From: Gammaproteobacteria bacterium
GTDB taxonomy: Bacteria > Pseudomonadota > Gammaproteobacteria > Pseudomonadales > Azotimanducaceae
Direction of reading: 5' to 3'
DNA: 55,975 nt
Assembly: GCA_020832085.1 (NCBI GenBank)
Contig: JAFIFJ010000149.1
Location: 1 to 55,975 of the forward strand
Shown here in pieces: positions 55,253 through 55,975 of this stretch. Under the pieces are notes generated by a model. That model did no database searches and was not told the DNA's origin. It worked only from the letters and a program-made list of their open reading frames with translations. Each line of letters begins with the position of its first letter. Position 1 is the first letter of the stretch. The translations under genes and the position numbers were made by a program.

Positions 55253-55975
55253 CAAGATCGAGTCATTCCCTACACGCGTGGCTGCCCCCGATGCGGTGCG
55301 GATCCGGCCTGAACTGTGGTGCAGGGCGGCTGTAGGCGCACGCTCGCCGTCTTTCACGAGGCCAAAGCAGGCAGCCCCATTATCTTTCGCGCCCAAGCAC
55401 GGAGTTGCCAGACTTTCGCTGCCGGTCTGCGGCGCGAGGCGTCGATGGTGGATCGGTTACCCACGGTGCACCGGGGCCACGCGAAGCTGAGCAGATAGCC
55501 ACCTGTTTCCCCGCGACTGAACGTGTTTTCGCTACTGGTTGTTTTTTCGCTCGATGGGTCGCAGATTTTTCAGCGTTGAGCAAGCCTTTGGGAGGAAGAT
55601 CTGTCCTGCCGCAAGATCTTTTCGGGGATGGCTGGCCCGGCGGCACGACGATGACGATCAAGCCATCGAATCTGCCTGAAGTCCGAGCACGATGCTCCTG
55701 CGAGGCTTCCTGGTCGTTGTCGAGCGTGACCACCGCTTGCACTTCGGTTGATGCGTCCAGGTGAAGCTCGCCTATGTGGCAGGGACATACCAGTCGGGGG
55801 GATACACGATGATCAGAACGGTACGAGGTTTATTGCTAGCCCGCATATCTCACCGATGCGCGAAGCGAGGGCGTGGAGATGCCGGGAAAGACAAGGCGCG
55901 CGACAGGCCGGGCGCGCAGGCGTACTCGACAGTACGTCGAGCACCCGGGCCGAGCGCAACGATGGATTTACCGGT
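55253..55975. other. Terminal stretch without a convincing gene
   Basis: About 720 bases with only short open frames on both strands (for example 55405-55764 plus and 55380-55742 minus), which have no recognisable domains and overlap each other. Codon use differs from the real genes nearby. The last 140 bases carry a hairpin-rich segment listed separately. This may be the edge of an accessory region or a decayed gene. Confidence 0.5.
55836..55975. repeat. Hairpin-rich segment resembling a dispersed repeat
   Basis: The segment contains CTAGCCCGCATATCTCACCG and a partly complementary GTGGAGATGC, then a 6-bp stem CTCGAC/GTCGAG with loop AGTAC at 55925-55941. The mixture is non-coding and resembles repeats often dispersed in proteobacterial genomes. 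Only one copy is in the window, so its repeat nature is inferred. Confidence 0.35.

Noticed and set aside
55380..55764. Overlapping open frames on both strands near the right end
   Set aside because: Neither has a ribosome site, a recognisable domain or coding character like the neighbouring genes. A decayed gene remains possible.

Overview
The window is a GC-rich chromosomal segment of a Gammaproteobacterium. The gene order matches the Pseudomonas/Escherichia type almost throughout: clpX-lon-hupB-ppiD; mltD with a YafS-like methyltransferase, rnhA and dnaQ; exbB-exbD-msbA-lpxK-kdsB; murB, rne and rluC; and yceD-rpmF-fabD-fabG-acpP-fabF-pabC-mltG-tmk-holB with pilZ a little further on. A genus cannot be named from the sequence alone. 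The Mrp-type cation/proton module and the many acyl-CoA genes suggest a salt- or alkali-tolerant, lipid-using organism, but that is inference. Starts are often GTG or TTG, and adjacent genes often overlap by GTGA or ATGA.

Layout. 1-5961: protein quality control (clpX end, lon, hupB, ppiD). 6056-9971: murein hydrolase mltD facing away from a methyltransferase, rnhA and dnaQ. 9981-11459: a small SCP2-like protein and the protease sohB. 11460-11934: two families of structured intergenic repeats. 11977-19358 (minus strand): a ten-gene Mrp/Mbh-like membrane operon with three antiporter-type subunits, a separate MrpA-C-terminal-like subunit and a small unknown membrane protein. 19654-23343: a degenerate EAL protein, a D-threonine-aldolase-like enzyme and a sugar-lactone-oxidase-like flavoprotein. 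23636-28247: ExbBD and the lipid A/KDO genes. 28369-35461: an accessory block lying between kdsB and murB. 35458-41644: murB, rne, rluC. 41916-50721: maf, then the fatty-acid operon through holB; plsX and fabH are absent from their usual place between rpmF and fabD. 50884-53465: a vapBC toxin-antitoxin pair and an acyl-CoA/AMP ligase inserted between holB and the PilZ gene. 54168-55252: a Cu/Zn superoxide dismutase and an unknown secreted protein. The last 720 bases hold no convincing gene.

The strongest discovery is at 30813-32782. A thioredoxin-motif fusion protein overlaps by ATGA a gene with an in-frame TGA at codon 94, followed by Gly-Ser-Cys and 85 further sense codons. Twenty bases after the TGA is the apical loop of an 8-bp hairpin that closely resembles the E. 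coli fdhF SECIS. This is a UGSC-type selenoprotein that a standard gene caller would cut into two pieces. It sits among acyl-CoA dehydrogenases and an SDR, so a redox role linked to acyl-CoA catabolism is plausible but unproven.

A second lineage-level signature is an array of 6-bp-period repeats (CGATNN and its complement). It occurs four times, each time just after the stop codon of a gene (ppiD, the lactone oxidase, kdsB, rluC). Two of the arrays contain both orientations and could fold into long hairpins.
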